A stretch of DNA of 64,000 bases from Streptomyces flaveolus (GTDB taxonomy: Bacteria > Actinomycetota > Actinomycetes > Streptomycetales > Streptomycetaceae): the NCBI RefSeq assembly GCF_000716535.1, contig NZ_JNWV01000011.1, forward strand, positions 186,001-250,000. Reading direction: 5' to 3'. Below are positions 16,685 through 25,556 of this stretch, piece after piece; the stretch's first letter is position 1, and every line of letters begins with the position of its first letter. The translations under genes and the position numbers were made by a program. The notes below the pieces were generated by a model that was not told the DNA's origin, ran no database searches, and saw only the letters and a list, made by a program, of their open reading frames with translations.

Positions 16685-17590
16685 ATGACTGCAGACACGA
16701 TCACCGCGGACGCCTCCGGCACCTGGGAACTCGGCGACCTGCCCGTCCACCGCGTCGGCTTCGGCGCGATGCGGCTGACGGGCAGCGCCGCCTTCCACCA
16801 CGGCACCCCGAGCGACCGGGAACGGTCCCTCGCCGTCCTGCGCGAGGCCGTCGGGCTGGGTGTGAACCACATCGACACGGCGGCCTTCTACTTCTCCTCG
16901 CTGCGGTCCGCCAACGAACTCATCAACAGCGCGCTGTCCCCGTACCCCGACGACCTGGTCATCGCCACCAAGGTCGGCCCCTACCGCGACTACCACGGCG
17001 AGTGGGGCACCTCCGCCCGGCCCGACCAACTGCGCGGGCACGTCGAGGAGAACCTGCGCCAGCTCGGGCGGGACCACCTCGACCTGGTCTATCTCCGCCG
17101 GATGCGCCAGGACTCCATCGCCGAACACTTCGGCGCCCTCGCCGAACTGCGCGAGGCCGGTCTGATCCGGCACCTCGGGATCTCCGGCGTCGAACCCCGG
17201 CACCTCGCCGAGGCGCTGGAGATCGCGCCGGTGGTGTCCGTGCAGAACCGGTACGCGGTGGACCGGCCCGACCCCGTGGACGACGAGGTGCTGCGGCTGT
17301 GCGGCGAGCACGGCATCGCCTTCGTCCCCTTCTACGCCGTGGCCGGCAGGACCGGAGAGCGCGGTGCGACGACCGCTCACGACGACGCCGTGCTCTCCGT
17401 CGCCCGGGCCCATGGCGTCAGCCCCGCGCAGGTCCGCATCGCCTGGACCCTGCACCAGGGCCCGCACGTCCTCGCCATCCCCGGCACCGGCAACCCCGCC
17501 CACCTGGTCGAGAACATCGCGGCCGGCGCGCTGCGGCTGACCGAGGAGGAGCTGGCACGGCTCGGCGAGGGCCGCGCGCAGGCGGGCTGA
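16685..17590 (+). CDS. Aldo/keto reductase
   Basis: A 301-residue TIM-barrel NADPH oxidoreductase. It shows HIDTAAFYF (catalytic Asp and Tyr region), VIATKVGPYRDYHGEWG with the catalytic Lys, and the C-terminal cofactor loop AIPGTGNPAHLVENI. In the strand where the family tetrad His is normally found, this protein has LVYLRRM, so Arg replaces His. That change occurs in some AKRs and alters substrate choice or abolishes carbonyl reduction. The start at 16685 lacks a strong ribosome site. It stands just after the broken chitinase, and no functional link is visible. Confidence 0.85.
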   Translation: MTADTITADASGTWELGDLPVHRVGFGAMRLTGSAAFHHGTPSDRERSLAVLREAVGLGVNHIDTAAFYFSSLRSANELINSALSPYPDDLVIATKVGPYRDYHGEWGTSARPDQLRGHVEENLRQLGRDHLDLVYLRRMRQDSIAEHFGALAELREAGLIRHLGISGVEPRHLAEALEIAPVVSVQNRYAVDRPDPVDDEVLRLCGEHGIAFVPFYAVAGRTGERGATTAHDDAVLSVARAHGVSPAQVRIAWTLHQGPHVLAIPGTGNPAHLVENIAAGALRLTEEELARLGEGRAQAG

Positions 17591-17756
17591 CCGGGGTGGG
17601 CGGCGCGCGGTACCCGCGCGGGGGCGGGCGGGGTGACCGGCACCGAGGGCCGGCAGGTCTACCCGTGAGGACGGCCAGGTCCTGGGCGCGTCCGGGAGCG
17701 AGCCGTACCCCGCTGCGTGATCACGACGGCGTGCGGCCGGGGCCGGCGCCGGCTGA

Positions 17757-17770
17757 CTACGATGGCGTAG
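17757..17770 (+). promoter_or_regulatory. Probable BlaI operator
   Basis: CTACG-ATGG-CGTAG is an inverted repeat with perfect five-base arms, close to the TAC/GTA dyads bound by actinobacterial BlaI proteins. It lies 61 bases before the BlaI gene. A second palindrome, CGTGATCACG (17716-17725), lies just upstream. Confidence 0.55.
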
Positions 17771-17784
17771 ACGCCCTGCCGGAC

Positions 17785-17826
17785 CGCACACGAAGCCGAC
17801 CGCGCACGAAGCCGACCGCACACGAG
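17785..17826 (+). repeat. 16-bp tandem repeat, two and a half copies
   Basis: CGCACACGAAGCCGAC (17785-17800) and CGCGCACGAAGCCGAC (17801-17816) are followed by a partial third copy (CGCACACGAG). The block forms the 5' leader of the BlaI gene and ends six bases before its GTG. Confidence 0.9.
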
Positions 17827-17831
17827 GACGG

Positions 17832-18227
17832 GTGAAGAACCTCCCCATGACCGACGCCAAGGACGAACGCCGGCCGGCCGGCGAGCTCGAAGCGAGCGTC
17901 CTGGCCGCGCTCTGGGCCGCCGGCGCACCCCAGACTCCCGGCCAGGTCCAGCTCAGCCTCGGTGCGGACCTCGCCCGTACGACGGTGACGACGATCCTCA
18001 CCCGACTGCACGACAAGGGCGTCGTCCACCGGCGGCGCCAGGGCCGCGGGTACGCCTACTTCCCGGCCCAGGACGTCCAGGACGCCCACGGCCTCACCGC
18101 TCGTCGGATGCACAGCGAACTGGACCGGGACAGCGACCGCGAGACGGTCCTCGCCCGGTTCGTCGCCCAGCTCAGCCCGGACGACGAACGCATCCTGCGA
18201 GACCTGCTCGAAGCCGACGGCCGATGA
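17832..18227 (+). CDS. BlaI/MecI/CopY-family repressor
   Basis: A 131-residue winged-helix regulator: ELEASVLAALWAAGAPQTPGQVQ, then LARTTVTTILTRLHDKGVVHRRRQGRGYAYFP, followed by the helical dimerisation domain. In this family the partner membrane protease triggers cleavage and loss of DNA binding. GTG 17832 has GAGG six bases upstream; ATG 17847 is an alternative with a poorer site. It overlaps the M56 protease gene by four bases (ATGA), so the pair is translationally coupled. A dyad upstream suggests autoregulation. Targets other than itself are unknown. Confidence 0.92.
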   Translation: MKNLPMTDAKDERRPAGELEASVLAALWAAGAPQTPGQVQLSLGADLARTTVTTILTRLHDKGVVHRRRQGRGYAYFPAQDVQDAHGLTARRMHSELDRDSDRETVLARFVAQLSPDDERILRDLLEADGR

Positions 18228-19153
18228 CCGCCCCGCTCCTGCTGCTCCTGCCGCTGCTGCTGCCGTTCGCCCTGCCGCCCCTGGCCCGCCGGGCCCTGGA
18301 GCGGCTGACCCCGGTCGCGGCGCTGTGGTCCGTCACCGGCTGCGCGGTGCTCCTCGCCGGCTGCTCGACGCTGGCACTCGGCACGTCCGTCCTGACCGGG
18401 CTGCTGAAGCTGCCGCTCTTCGCCGCGCTCGGCGAACTGGTCCACCCGTTGCGTACCGCCTCCGACGCCTTCGTCGTCCCGGCCGCCATCGCCTCGGCCG
18501 GCGTGCTGGCCGGGTGCGGCGTGAGCCTCGTCCGCGCGGTCCTGGGCCAGGCCCGTGCCTTCCGGGCGGCCCGTGCGGAGGCCGCGTGCGGGGCCGTCGC
18601 CGGTGACCTGTGCGTGATCGACTCGCCCCGACCCGACGCCTACGCCCTGCCGGGCCGCCCGCGCCGGGTCGTCGTCACCACGGCGATGCTGCGCAGCCTG
18701 GACGGTCCCGAGCGGGAGGCACTGCTCGCCCACGAGCGTGCCCACACCGCGGGGCGCCACCACTACGCCCTCGCCGCCGCCGAACTCGCGGCGCACTGCC
18801 ACCCCGCGCTGCGCCCGGTCCGGGCGACGATCCGGCTGGCCGCCGAGCGCGCCGCCGACGAGGCCGCCGCGGTCTCGGTCGGCGACCGGCGTCTGACCGC
18901 CCGCGCCATCGCCCGCGCGGCCCTCGCCGGGCAGGCCGCCCGGCCCGCGCGGCCGGGCTTCGCGCCCGGCGCGGCGACGGGCCCCGTTCCCCAACGTGTC
19001 CAGGCCCTGCTGGCCACCCCCCGCGCCCGTACCGCCCGCGCGATCTCCACACTCCTCATCGCCTGCACCGCCCTCTCCTGCGTGGCCTCGGCCACGGCGA
19101 CGGCCGACGTCCACCACCGCGTGGAAATCGCGCAGGGCGACGAAGGCCCCTGA
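18224..19153 (+). CDS. M56-family (BlaR1-like) membrane metallopeptidase
   Basis: A 309-residue protein with three or four predicted membrane helices (near residues 1-20, 30-60, 80-105 and 280-300) and the zinc site HERAH in LLAHERAHTAGRHHY. It has no penicillin-binding sensor domain, unlike true BlaR1 (about 580-600 residues). This is the usual short Streptomyces form. It likely inactivates the BlaI-type repressor made from the preceding, overlapping gene; the signal it senses is unknown. Confidence 0.9.
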   Translation: MTAPLLLLLPLLLPFALPPLARRALERLTPVAALWSVTGCAVLLAGCSTLALGTSVLTGLLKLPLFAALGELVHPLRTASDAFVVPAAIASAGVLAGCGVSLVRAVLGQARAFRAARAEAACGAVAGDLCVIDSPRPDAYALPGRPRRVVVTTAMLRSLDGPEREALLAHERAHTAGRHHYALAAAELAAHCHPALRPVRATIRLAAERAADEAAAVSVGDRRLTARAIARAALAGQAARPARPGFAPGAATGPVPQRVQALLATPRARTARAISTLLIACTALSCVASATATADVHHRVEIAQGDEGP

Positions 19154-19287
19154 ACCGAGACGTCGCCGACCCGCTCGGCGGCCACGACCTGCACACCGAC
19201 CCGCCCTGACGCCCCCACGAGGCCCCAGACGGCGGAGCCGCCGCCCCCACCCCGCAACGCGCGTAGACCGAGACTGGCGTCCGAGTA

Positions 19288-19301
19288 GTTTTACGTATAA
19301 C
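19288..19301. promoter_or_regulatory. AT-rich near-palindrome upstream of the VOC gene
   Basis: GTTTTACGTATAAC is palindromic except for one base pair of positions, and is the only AT-rich patch in the 182 bases before the VOC gene. It may be an operator or part of the promoter. Confidence 0.4.
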
Positions 19302-19335
19302 CTCACCGGCTAACCACCCCCACCGGAAGGTCGCC

Positions 19336-19725
19336 ATGCGTCGCGTCGCCCTGGTCACCCTCGTCGTGCACAACTACGACGAGGCCATCCGCTTCTACAC
19401 CGAAGCCCTCGGCTTCCGTCTCGTCGAGGACGCCCCGCGTCCGGACGGCTCGCGCTGGGTCGTCGTGGAGCCCGGGGGCGACGGACCCGGGCTGGTGCTG
19501 GCCCGCGCGAAGGGGGAGGAGCAGCGGGCCCGCGTCGGCGACCAGACCGGCGGGCGCGTCGGCTTCTTCCTGCACACCGACGACTTCGCGCGCGACCACG
19601 CCCGGATGACCGCCGCCGGCGTGACCTTCCTGGAGGAGCCGCGCCACGAGCCGTACGGCACGGTCGCCGTCTTCCAGGACCTGTACGGCAACCGCTGGGA
19701 CCTGCTCCAGCCCGCCGGCCACTGA
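19336..19725 (+). CDS. VOC-family (glyoxalase/bleomycin-resistance-like) protein
   Basis: A 129-residue single-module pair VOC protein: [22 protein letters not shown], then [19 protein letters not shown] and [20 protein letters not shown]. The metal-ligand positions of the fold are partly kept (His17 region, Glu-less last strand), so it could be an enzyme or a binding protein. GGAAGG precedes the ATG. It ends 47 bases before the adenosine deaminase gene and may be co-transcribed with it, but the functions do not obviously connect. Confidence 0.85.
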   Translation: MRRVALVTLVVHNYDEAIRFYTEALGFRLVEDAPRPDGSRWVVVEPGGDGPGLVLARAKGEEQRARVGDQTGGRVGFFLHTDDFARDHARMTAAGVTFLEEPRHEPYGTVAVFQDLYGNRWDLLQPAGH

Positions 19726-19772
19726 ACCACCACCGCACCACCTGCCCGAGGACCCGAGGAAACGAAACGCCC

Positions 19773-20852
19773 ATGACCGCGTCCCGCATCGACACCGAGA
19801 CCCTCCGCCGGCTCCCCAAGGCCGTCCTGCACGACCACCTCGACGGTGGCCTGCGCCCCGCCACCGTCGTCGAGCTCGCGGCCGCGGTCGGCCACACCTT
19901 GCCCACCACCGACCCCGACGAGCTGGCCGCCTGGTACGTCGAGGCCGCCAACTCCGGTGACCTGGTCCGTTACATAGCCACCTTCGAGCACACCCTCGCC
20001 GTCATGCAGACCCGCGAGGGCTTGCTGCGCACGGCCGAGGAGTACGTCCTCGACCTCGCCGCCGACGGTGTCGTCTACGCCGAGGTCCGCTACGCCCCCG
20101 AGCTGAACACGAGCGGCGGGCTCACGATGCGCGAGGTCGTGGAGACCGTGCAGGAAGGTTTCGCCGCCGGTATGGCCAAGGCGGCCGCCGCCGGCACCCC
20201 CGTCCGCGTCGGCACCCTGCTGTGCGGCATGCGCATGTTCGACCGCGTCCGCGAGGCCGCGGACCTGGCCGTCGCCTACCGCGACGCGGGCGTCGTCGGC
20301 TTCGACATCGCCGGCGCCGAGGACGGCTTCCCGCCCGCCGACCACCTCGACGCCTTCGAGCACCTGCGCCGCGAGAGCGTGCCGTTCACCATCCACGCCG
20401 GCGAGGCGCACGGGCTGCCCAGCATCCACCAGGCCCTCCAGGTCTGCGGCGCCCAGCGCATCGGCCACGGCGTCCGCATCACCGAGGACATCCCCGACCT
20501 CGCGGCCGGCAAGCTCGGCCGTCTCGCCTCCTGGGTGCGCGACCGCCGCATCGCCCTGGAGATGTGCCCCACCTCCAACCTCCAGACGGGCTGCGCGACC
20601 TCGATCGCCGAGCACCCGATCACGGCCCTGAAGGACCTCGGCTTCCGGGTCACCCTGAACACCGACAACCGTCTGGTGTCCGGGACGACGATGACCCGCG
20701 AGATGGCCCTGCTGGTGGAGCAGGCGGGCTGGACCGTCGAGGACCTGCGCACGGTCACGGTGAACGCCCTGAAGAGCGCGTTCCTCCCGTACGACGAGCG
20801 CAAGGCCCTCATCGAGGACGTGGTCCTGCCGGCCTACGAAGCCGCGCTCTAG
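19773..20852 (+). CDS. add: Adenosine deaminase
   Basis: A 359-residue TIM-barrel zinc hydrolase that converts adenosine to inosine in purine salvage. All diagnostic motifs are present: HDHLDGG (metal ligands), [10 protein letters not shown] (zinc His and catalytic Glu), RIGHGVRI, and [14 protein letters not shown] (Asp ligand). The second His of the first motif follows the bacterial/actinobacterial HxHxDG pattern. GAGGAAAC gives a suitable ribosome site. The gene ends in a four-base overlap with the convergent DinB gene. Confidence 0.95.
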   Translation: MTASRIDTETLRRLPKAVLHDHLDGGLRPATVVELAAAVGHTLPTTDPDELAAWYVEAANSGDLVRYIATFEHTLAVMQTREGLLRTAEEYVLDLAADGVVYAEVRYAPELNTSGGLTMREVVETVQEGFAAGMAKAAAAGTPVRVGTLLCGMRMFDRVREAADLAVAYRDAGVVGFDIAGAEDGFPPADHLDAFEHLRRESVPFTIHAGEAHGLPSIHQALQVCGAQRIGHGVRITEDIPDLAAGKLGRLASWVRDRRIALEMCPTSNLQTGCATSIAEHPITALKDLGFRVTLNTDNRLVSGTTMTREMALLVEQAGWTVEDLRTVTVNALKSAFLPYDERKALIEDVVLPAYEAAL

Positions 20853-21361
20853 AGGAGTCCCCTGAGGTAGGCGGCCTGTCCGACGTGCTGAAGGTCGTCG
20901 GACAGGACGCTCACCAGGCGCACCCCCAGCGACACCGGCGGGTCCCAGCGCTCGTCCACGATGCGTTCCAGGTCCTTGGCGGCCAGCGCGCGCAGGCAGC
21001 CGAGGGTCTGTTGGTGGACGGCGTCGTAGTACCCGGTCAGCAGGTCCGCCGACTCCACCCGCACCTTCGCGACCTTGCCGGGGGTGTGCGCGTACCCCGT
21101 GTCGTGCCGGGGCAGGTCGAAGCCGCAACGCTTCTCCCAGCCCTGCGCGAGCCACACCTGGTCCAGGTCGAAGGCGTCGGCGATGTGGTCGTCCTGCACC
21201 CGTGTGAGGTGCCAGACCAGCCAGGCGATGGAGTTGGCGCCGGGGGCCGGGCGGTGGTGCAGCTCGTCCGGGCCGAGGCCGTCGAGGGCGGCATGGACTT
21301 CTTCCTGGATGCGGCCGTAGCCGTCGATGAGGATGTCCTTCGCATGCATACCGTCCACCAT
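20849..21361 (-). CDS. DinB-family (DUF664) protein
   Basis: A 170-residue four-helix-bundle protein of the DinB/YfiT superfamily. The metal-binding histidines appear in [16 protein letters not shown] (near residues 45-60) and [12 protein letters not shown] at the end. Some members are mycothiol-dependent transferases or isomerases; others are of unknown function. Starts at 21361 or 21349 are possible; GGTGG sits five bases before the latter. An even longer frame to 21508 is low-complexity and unlikely. Confidence 0.82.
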   Translation of the reverse strand: MVDGMHAKDILIDGYGRIQEEVHAALDGLGPDELHHRPAPGANSIAWLVWHLTRVQDDHIADAFDLDQVWLAQGWEKRCGFDLPRHDTGYAHTPGKVAKVRVESADLLTGYYDAVHQQTLGCLRALAAKDLERIVDERWDPPVSLGVRLVSVLSDDLQHVGQAAYLRGLL

Positions 21362-21530
21362 CGCAAATCGCCGGCGCTCACGCGCCCGGAACCCGGCTTC
21401 CCCTGGGCCCCGCCGGCACCCGCCCCCGCGGCCCTGTCGGCGCCACCGGCCGCGGGCCGGCGGCCGGCGCGCCGTCGGCCGACGTGAGTGGCTCCCGACC
21501 AGCGTCACCGCACCTGGTCGGAGGGACCGG

Positions 21531-22412
21531 TCAGGACCCCGTTTCGAGCAGGGTGACCAGCGCTCGCGCGGCCGGGCTCGTGGCCCGTTCCGGCGGCAGC
21601 AGGGCGACCGTCTCGTACTCCGGCTCGTCCGCGCCCTTCAGCGGGAGCGCCGTGAGCGACGGCCGCTTGAGCCGGAAGTGCCGGGGTACGACGGCGATCC
21701 CCAGGTTCTCGTCCACCAGGTCCAGCAGGCTGTGCACGTCGTTGACCTCCAGCGCGACCGTGCGCCGGACGCCGGCCGCGGCGAACGCGGCGTCGGTGGT
21801 GCGGCGCGGGCCCCAGTCGGGGTGGAAGTCGACGAAGACCTCCCCGGCGAGGTCCGCCGGGCCGAGCACGGCCGGGGCGGAGGCCAGGCGGTGGCTCGGA
21901 TGGCACAGCACGGTCATGGACTCGCTGGTCAGCGACACCGAGCGGAGCTGGTCGGTGTCGGCCTGGGTGCGGTAGGCGAAGGCCAGGTCGAGCCGGCCGG
22001 CCGCGACCTCCTCGGCCAGCGCGCCGGAGCCGGCCTGCCGCAGCTGGATCTCCACGTCCGGGTGCCGGCGCCGGAAGGCCGCCAGCAGCCGGGCCACGTT
22101 CACCCCGGCGATGCACTGCTCGGTGCCGAGGGCCAGCGTGCCCCGCAGCACGCCCTGCACCGCGGCCACCGCCTCGTGCGCGGAGCGCACCTGCGCCAGG
22201 ATCCGTTCGGCCTCCGCCAGCAGCGCGCGCCCGGCCTCGGTGAGCGTCACCCGGCGGGTCGTCCGCACGAACAGCGGCGCCCGCAGCTCCCGCTCCAGCG
22301 CCCGGATGGACGCCGACAGGCCGGACTGGGACACCATCAGGCGTTCGGCGGCCCGGGTGAAGTGCTGGTCCTCGGCGACCGCGACGAAGTGCTGGAGATG
22401 GCGCAGTTCCAT
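21531..22412 (-). CDS. LysR-family transcriptional regulator
   Basis: A 293-residue regulator of usual LysR length. Residues 1-60 are the helix-turn-helix (MELRHLQHFVAVAEDQHFTRAAERLMVSQSGLS region), and the rest is the periplasmic-binding-like effector domain. It is divergent from an aldo/keto reductase gene with 111 bases between the starts. LysR proteins typically control the divergent neighbour, so that reductase is the likely target. No clear ribosome site precedes the ATG. Confidence 0.92.
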   Translation of the reverse strand: MELRHLQHFVAVAEDQHFTRAAERLMVSQSGLSASIRALERELRAPLFVRTTRRVTLTEAGRALLAEAERILAQVRSAHEAVAAVQGVLRGTLALGTEQCIAGVNVARLLAAFRRRHPDVEIQLRQAGSGALAEEVAAGRLDLAFAYRTQADTDQLRSVSLTSESMTVLCHPSHRLASAPAVLGPADLAGEVFVDFHPDWGPRRTTDAAFAAAGVRRTVALEVNDVHSLLDLVDENLGIAVVPRHFRLKRPSLTALPLKGADEPEYETVALLPPERATSPAARALVTLLETGS

Positions 22413-22523
22413 GATTGAGAAGCTTATCCGCTGAATTCCATCGGATTCTTCTGTTGGACCGCTGCCCGCCGCCCGGGGAAGAGTGGCACCGGTAGATCGT
22501 GTGCCAACCCCTCTGGAGTCGCG

Positions 22524-23516
22524 TTGTACACCGCACACCCCGACCGCTACGCCGACATGCCCTACCGGCGCACCGGACGCAGCGGCCTGAAGCTCCCCGC
22601 CCTGTCGCTCGGCCTGTGGCACAACTTCGGGCCCGACCGGCCCGTGGAGACCCAGCGGGCCATCCTCCGCCGCGCCTTCGACCTCGGCGTCACCCACTTC
22701 GACCTGGCGAACAACTACGGCCCGCCGCCCGGCGCCGCCGAGTCCGCCTTCGGCGAGGCGATGAAGGCGGACTTCGCCGGCTACCGCGACGAACTGGTGA
22801 TCTCCACCAAGGCCGGCTATCTGATGTGGCCCGGCCCGTACGGCGAGTGGGGTTCGCGCAAGTACGTGCTGTCCTCGCTGGACCAGAGCCTGAGCCGGAT
22901 GGGTCTGGACTACGTCGACATCTTCTACTCGCACCGCTTCGACCCGGACACTCCCCTGGAGGAGACGATGGGCGCCCTGCACACGGCGGTGCAGCAGGGC
23001 AAGGCCCTCTACGTCGGGGTCTCCAACTACTCCGCCGAGCAGACCCGCGAGGCCGCCCGCATCCTCGGCGAGCTGGGCACGCCGCTCCTCATCCACCAGC
23101 CGCGCTACTCGATGCTCGACCGGCGCCCCGAGGACGAGGGCCTGCTCGACGCCCTGGACGAGCTCCAGGTCGGTTCCATCGTGTACTCCCCGCTGGAGCA
23201 GGGCCTGCTCACCGGCCGCTACCTCGACGGCATCCCCGAGGACTCCCGGGCGGCGAGCGACAGCCCGTTCCTGAACTCGGACGCGGTCACCGAGGACCTG
23301 GTCGCCCGGCTGCGCGCGCTGGACGAGATCGCCAAGTCCCGCGGCCAGACCCTGGCCCAGCTCGCCCTCGCCTGGGTGCTGCGCGGCGGCCGGGTGACCT
23401 CCGCCCTGGTCGGCGCGAGCAGCCCGCGGCAGATCGAGGACAGCGTCGCGGCCATCGGCAACCTCGACTTCGACGCCGACGAGCTCGCGCGGATCGACGG
23501 GATCGTCCGGCGGTAG
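22524..23516 (+). CDS. Aldo/keto reductase, YghZ-like
   Basis: A 330-residue NADPH-dependent reductase resembling E. coli YghZ (L-glyceraldehyde 3-phosphate reductase): YRRTGRSGLKLPALSLGLWHNFG at the start, HFDLANNYGPPPGAAE with the catalytic Asp and Tyr, ISTKAGYLMWPGPYG with Lys, DIFYSHRFDPDTPLEE with His, and the LVGASSPRQIEDSV cofactor loop. The full catalytic tetrad is present. TTG 22524 is preferred, with CTGGAG six bases upstream. Its probable regulator is the divergent LysR protein. Confidence 0.92.
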   Translation: MYTAHPDRYADMPYRRTGRSGLKLPALSLGLWHNFGPDRPVETQRAILRRAFDLGVTHFDLANNYGPPPGAAESAFGEAMKADFAGYRDELVISTKAGYLMWPGPYGEWGSRKYVLSSLDQSLSRMGLDYVDIFYSHRFDPDTPLEETMGALHTAVQQGKALYVGVSNYSAEQTREAARILGELGTPLLIHQPRYSMLDRRPEDEGLLDALDELQVGSIVYSPLEQGLLTGRYLDGIPEDSRAASDSPFLNSDAVTEDLVARLRALDEIAKSRGQTLAQLALAWVLRGGRVTSALVGASSPRQIEDSVAAIGNLDFDADELARIDGIVRR

Positions 23517-23530
23517 CACCGGCGCACCGG

Positions 23531-23583
23531 ACGGTACAGGGGAGCGGCCGCGACATCCGCGGCCGCTCCCTCAGTCGTACCGT
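23531..23583. terminator. Bidirectional terminator
   Basis: A 13-bp perfect stem (23540-23552 with 23558-23570, loop ACATC) is enclosed by outer arms ACGGTAC (23531-23537) and GTACCGT (23577-23583). It separates the convergent aldo/keto reductase and SnoaL-like genes. Confidence 0.8.
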
Positions 23584-23622
23584 CACGCCGTCGCCCTCCG
23601 GAGCGCGACGGCACCGGTCCGG

Positions 23623-24006
23623 TCAGGCGCCCGCCGGCACCCGGTCCAGGAATCCCAGCACCCGCCGGATGCGTCCCTCCTCGTCCAGCGTGACCACGTC
23701 GAACCCGGCCACCGGCGCCGAGCCGTCCACTTCGTTCACCAGCTCCCAGCCGAAGCGCGCGGTGTCGTGGTGGCCGTCGACCGCGCCGAGCGGACGGAAC
23801 ACGAAGCCGGGGAACTGCTCGTGGGCCGCCGCGATCACGGCCGCGATCTGCTCGTGCCCGCGGACGTCCACGAGCGGGTCGGTGTAGACGCCGTCCTCGG
23901 TCCAGGCGGCGGCGACGGCCTTCTCGACGTCCTCCGGCCGGGTGGCGTTCCAGGCCTCGAAGTAACGGGCGGCGGCGTTCTCGTGACGGTCGGTGTGAGC
24001 GGCCAT
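23623..24006 (-). CDS. SnoaL/NTF2-like protein
   Basis: A 127-residue protein of the NTF2-like cone fold: ENAAARYFEAWNATRPEDVEKAVAAAW, YTDPLVDVRGHEQIAAVIAA and VVTLDEEGRIRRVLGFLDRVP. Members act as polyketide cyclases, epoxide hydrolases, isomerases or binding proteins; there is no biosynthetic cluster nearby to decide. ATG 24006 is chosen (GGAGGA upstream); a frame from 24126 adds 40 unlikely residues. Confidence 0.82.
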   Translation of the reverse strand: MAAHTDRHENAAARYFEAWNATRPEDVEKAVAAAWTEDGVYTDPLVDVRGHEQIAAVIAAAHEQFPGFVFRPLGAVDGHHDTARFGWELVNEVDGSAPVAGFDVVTLDEEGRIRRVLGFLDRVPAGA

Positions 24007-24353
24007 GGCGAAGCATCCTCCATCGAGGTCGTCTCTGCTGGTCAGGTCCCGGATCCGGGGTTCGCCGATCCGGTGTGACCACCATGCGGGAGGAGCGGGG
24101 CCCGGGTCGATTACCTCCGGGGTCATGGCCGACGTCGGTGGGGCCGTCTCATTTCGGCCAGAACGGACGCGGAATATGCCAAGAGAGTGGCCGGAAAGTC
24201 ATGGTGACAGTGGTTCAGTAGTGAACATACTCGACTGTGAGGACTTCACTTCCAGCGAGGTTCCGATCACGCACCGCACACGGCCGCACCGCAGATGAGC
24301 CGCACCGAAAGCGAGGCCCGCCGGCAGGCGAACGACGCGACGGGGGAGTGCGC
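24007..24353. other. Non-coding region between divergent genes, with a palindrome
   Basis: This 347-base gap holds promoters for the SnoaL-like gene and the next hypothetical gene. Its middle part (about 24160-24270) is clearly less GC-rich than its surroundings and includes the perfect dyad GTTCA-GTAG-TGAAC (24213-24226). Short frames here have no convincing ribosome site or coding bias. Confidence 0.5.
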
Positions 24354-24764
24354 ATGCACGACGAGTTCCTGTGCCATGTCACCGCGTACGGCACCTGCGG
24401 CGGACAGCGCGTCGGAGTGCCCCTGGGCACCTACCGGGCGCCCACCCTGGCCCTCGCCCTGTGGTGGCTGCGGGACCGTGCCAACTGGATCGCCGACCGC
24501 CTCGACCCGCGGCCCGAGGCCGGGCACTTCCCGCCCAACGCGCTCGTCCCGGTCGCGGACACCGTGCCCGACGTGCCGGCCGTCCTGCGCGCGTGGTGCG
24601 GCGACCCGGCCCAGCAGGAGCTGGTCGCCGACGAGCTGGCCGCCGGGAGGCTGGTGCGGATCGCGACCGGCGACGACACGACCGAGTACGAGCTGCTGGC
24701 GGAGTCCGTCGACGCGCTGCGCATGCAGCGGACCATCCCGGCCCTCGTCGTACCCGTCGCCTGA
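24354..24764 (+). CDS. Hypothetical protein
   Basis: A 136-residue soluble protein that I do not recognise. It begins HDEFLCHVTAYGTCGGQRVGVPLG and has a hydrophobic helix around APTLALALWWLRDRANWIADRL. The C-terminal half is acidic and helical (LVADELAAGRLVRIATGDDTTEYELLAESVDAL). GGGGGA precedes ATG 24354; GTG 24348 is also possible. It is followed after 272 bases by the RsbW-like gene; there is no other context. Codon bias supports a real gene. Confidence 0.6.
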   Translation: MHDEFLCHVTAYGTCGGQRVGVPLGTYRAPTLALALWWLRDRANWIADRLDPRPEAGHFPPNALVPVADTVPDVPAVLRAWCGDPAQQELVADELAAGRLVRIATGDDTTEYELLAESVDALRMQRTIPALVVPVA

Positions 24765-25036
24765 CCGGATTCCATTCGCCCCGCGCGGGGCGCACTGGTG
24801 AACGAACAGCCGGCATTCATGCTCGCCCCGGCCGGTGGTACCGGGGCCACGCTGCGCCGACGGCTGGTCCGCGTCGCCGGAGAAGCCCCTGGTGACCGAG
24901 GCCCCGGTGACGGAGACCGTGAGCCTCGGCACTGTGCGCGGTCGGCGAACGCATCCGGTGGACTGGCGGGCCGGGCTCGGGGTACGAGGACTGGTGCAAC
25001 AGCGACCGGCCGGACCGGGTTTTCGAGAGAGACAGC

Positions 25037-25516
25037 ATGACCAAGCACCTGGGCGAGGCAGTGATACCGACTGGTTTCGACGTACCCGTGGAGCCGCTGC
25101 GGCGCGCGGCGCACTACACCGGCGAACCCGGATGCATCGCCGAGGCACGCGCCTTCGCGGCCCAGTTCCTCCAGCAGCTGCGTACCGAGTGGTGCGCCAC
25201 CGCCGACGGCCGGGTTGACGGCGAGCTGCTGCTGATGGTGAGCGAACTGGTCACCAACGCCGACCAGCACAGCAACGGCCCCTACATCCTGGAGCTGGAG
25301 GGCACCGACTCCTCGGTCGCGGTGTCCGTGTACGACAGCAGCACGGCCCTGCCCCGCCGTTACCCGAAGGACCCCGAGCGCGTCGGACGGCACGGGCTGG
25401 AGATCGTGCACGCCCTCGCCACGGAGGTCACCGTCGAGCGGGTGCCCGTGGGCAAACGCGTGCGGGCCGTCTTCCCGCTCCGGCCGAACGGGGACGGCCC
25501 GCCCCGGACCCGCTGA
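25037..25516 (+). CDS. RsbW-like ATP-binding protein (GHKL anti-sigma/regulatory kinase type)
   Basis: A 159-residue single-domain HATPase. The N-box is MVSELVTNADQHSNG (Glu and Asn for Mg-ATP), followed by VSVYDSSTALP and GRHGLEIVHALA (G-box). Streptomyces encodes dozens of such proteins; some bind SigB-family sigma factors, some phosphorylate anti-anti-sigma factors. It lies 40 bases from the 3' end of a convergent SigB-family gene, so a functional link is possible but no anti-anti-sigma gene is next to it. GAGAGA precedes the ATG. An inverted repeat, GTCGGG with CCCGAC, in the gap between them may end both transcripts. Confidence 0.88.
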   Translation: MTKHLGEAVIPTGFDVPVEPLRRAAHYTGEPGCIAEARAFAAQFLQQLRTEWCATADGRVDGELLLMVSELVTNADQHSNGPYILELEGTDSSVAVSVYDSSTALPRRYPKDPERVGRHGLEIVHALATEVTVERVPVGKRVRAVFPLRPNGDGPPRTR

Positions 25517-25556
25517 GGCGTCGGGTCGACGCCGCGACGCCGGCCCGACCGGGAGG

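Noticed and set aside
24798..25040. Possible 80-residue gene before the RsbW-like gene
   Set aside because: GTG start without a ribosome site, Gly/Arg-rich composition, no recognisable fold.
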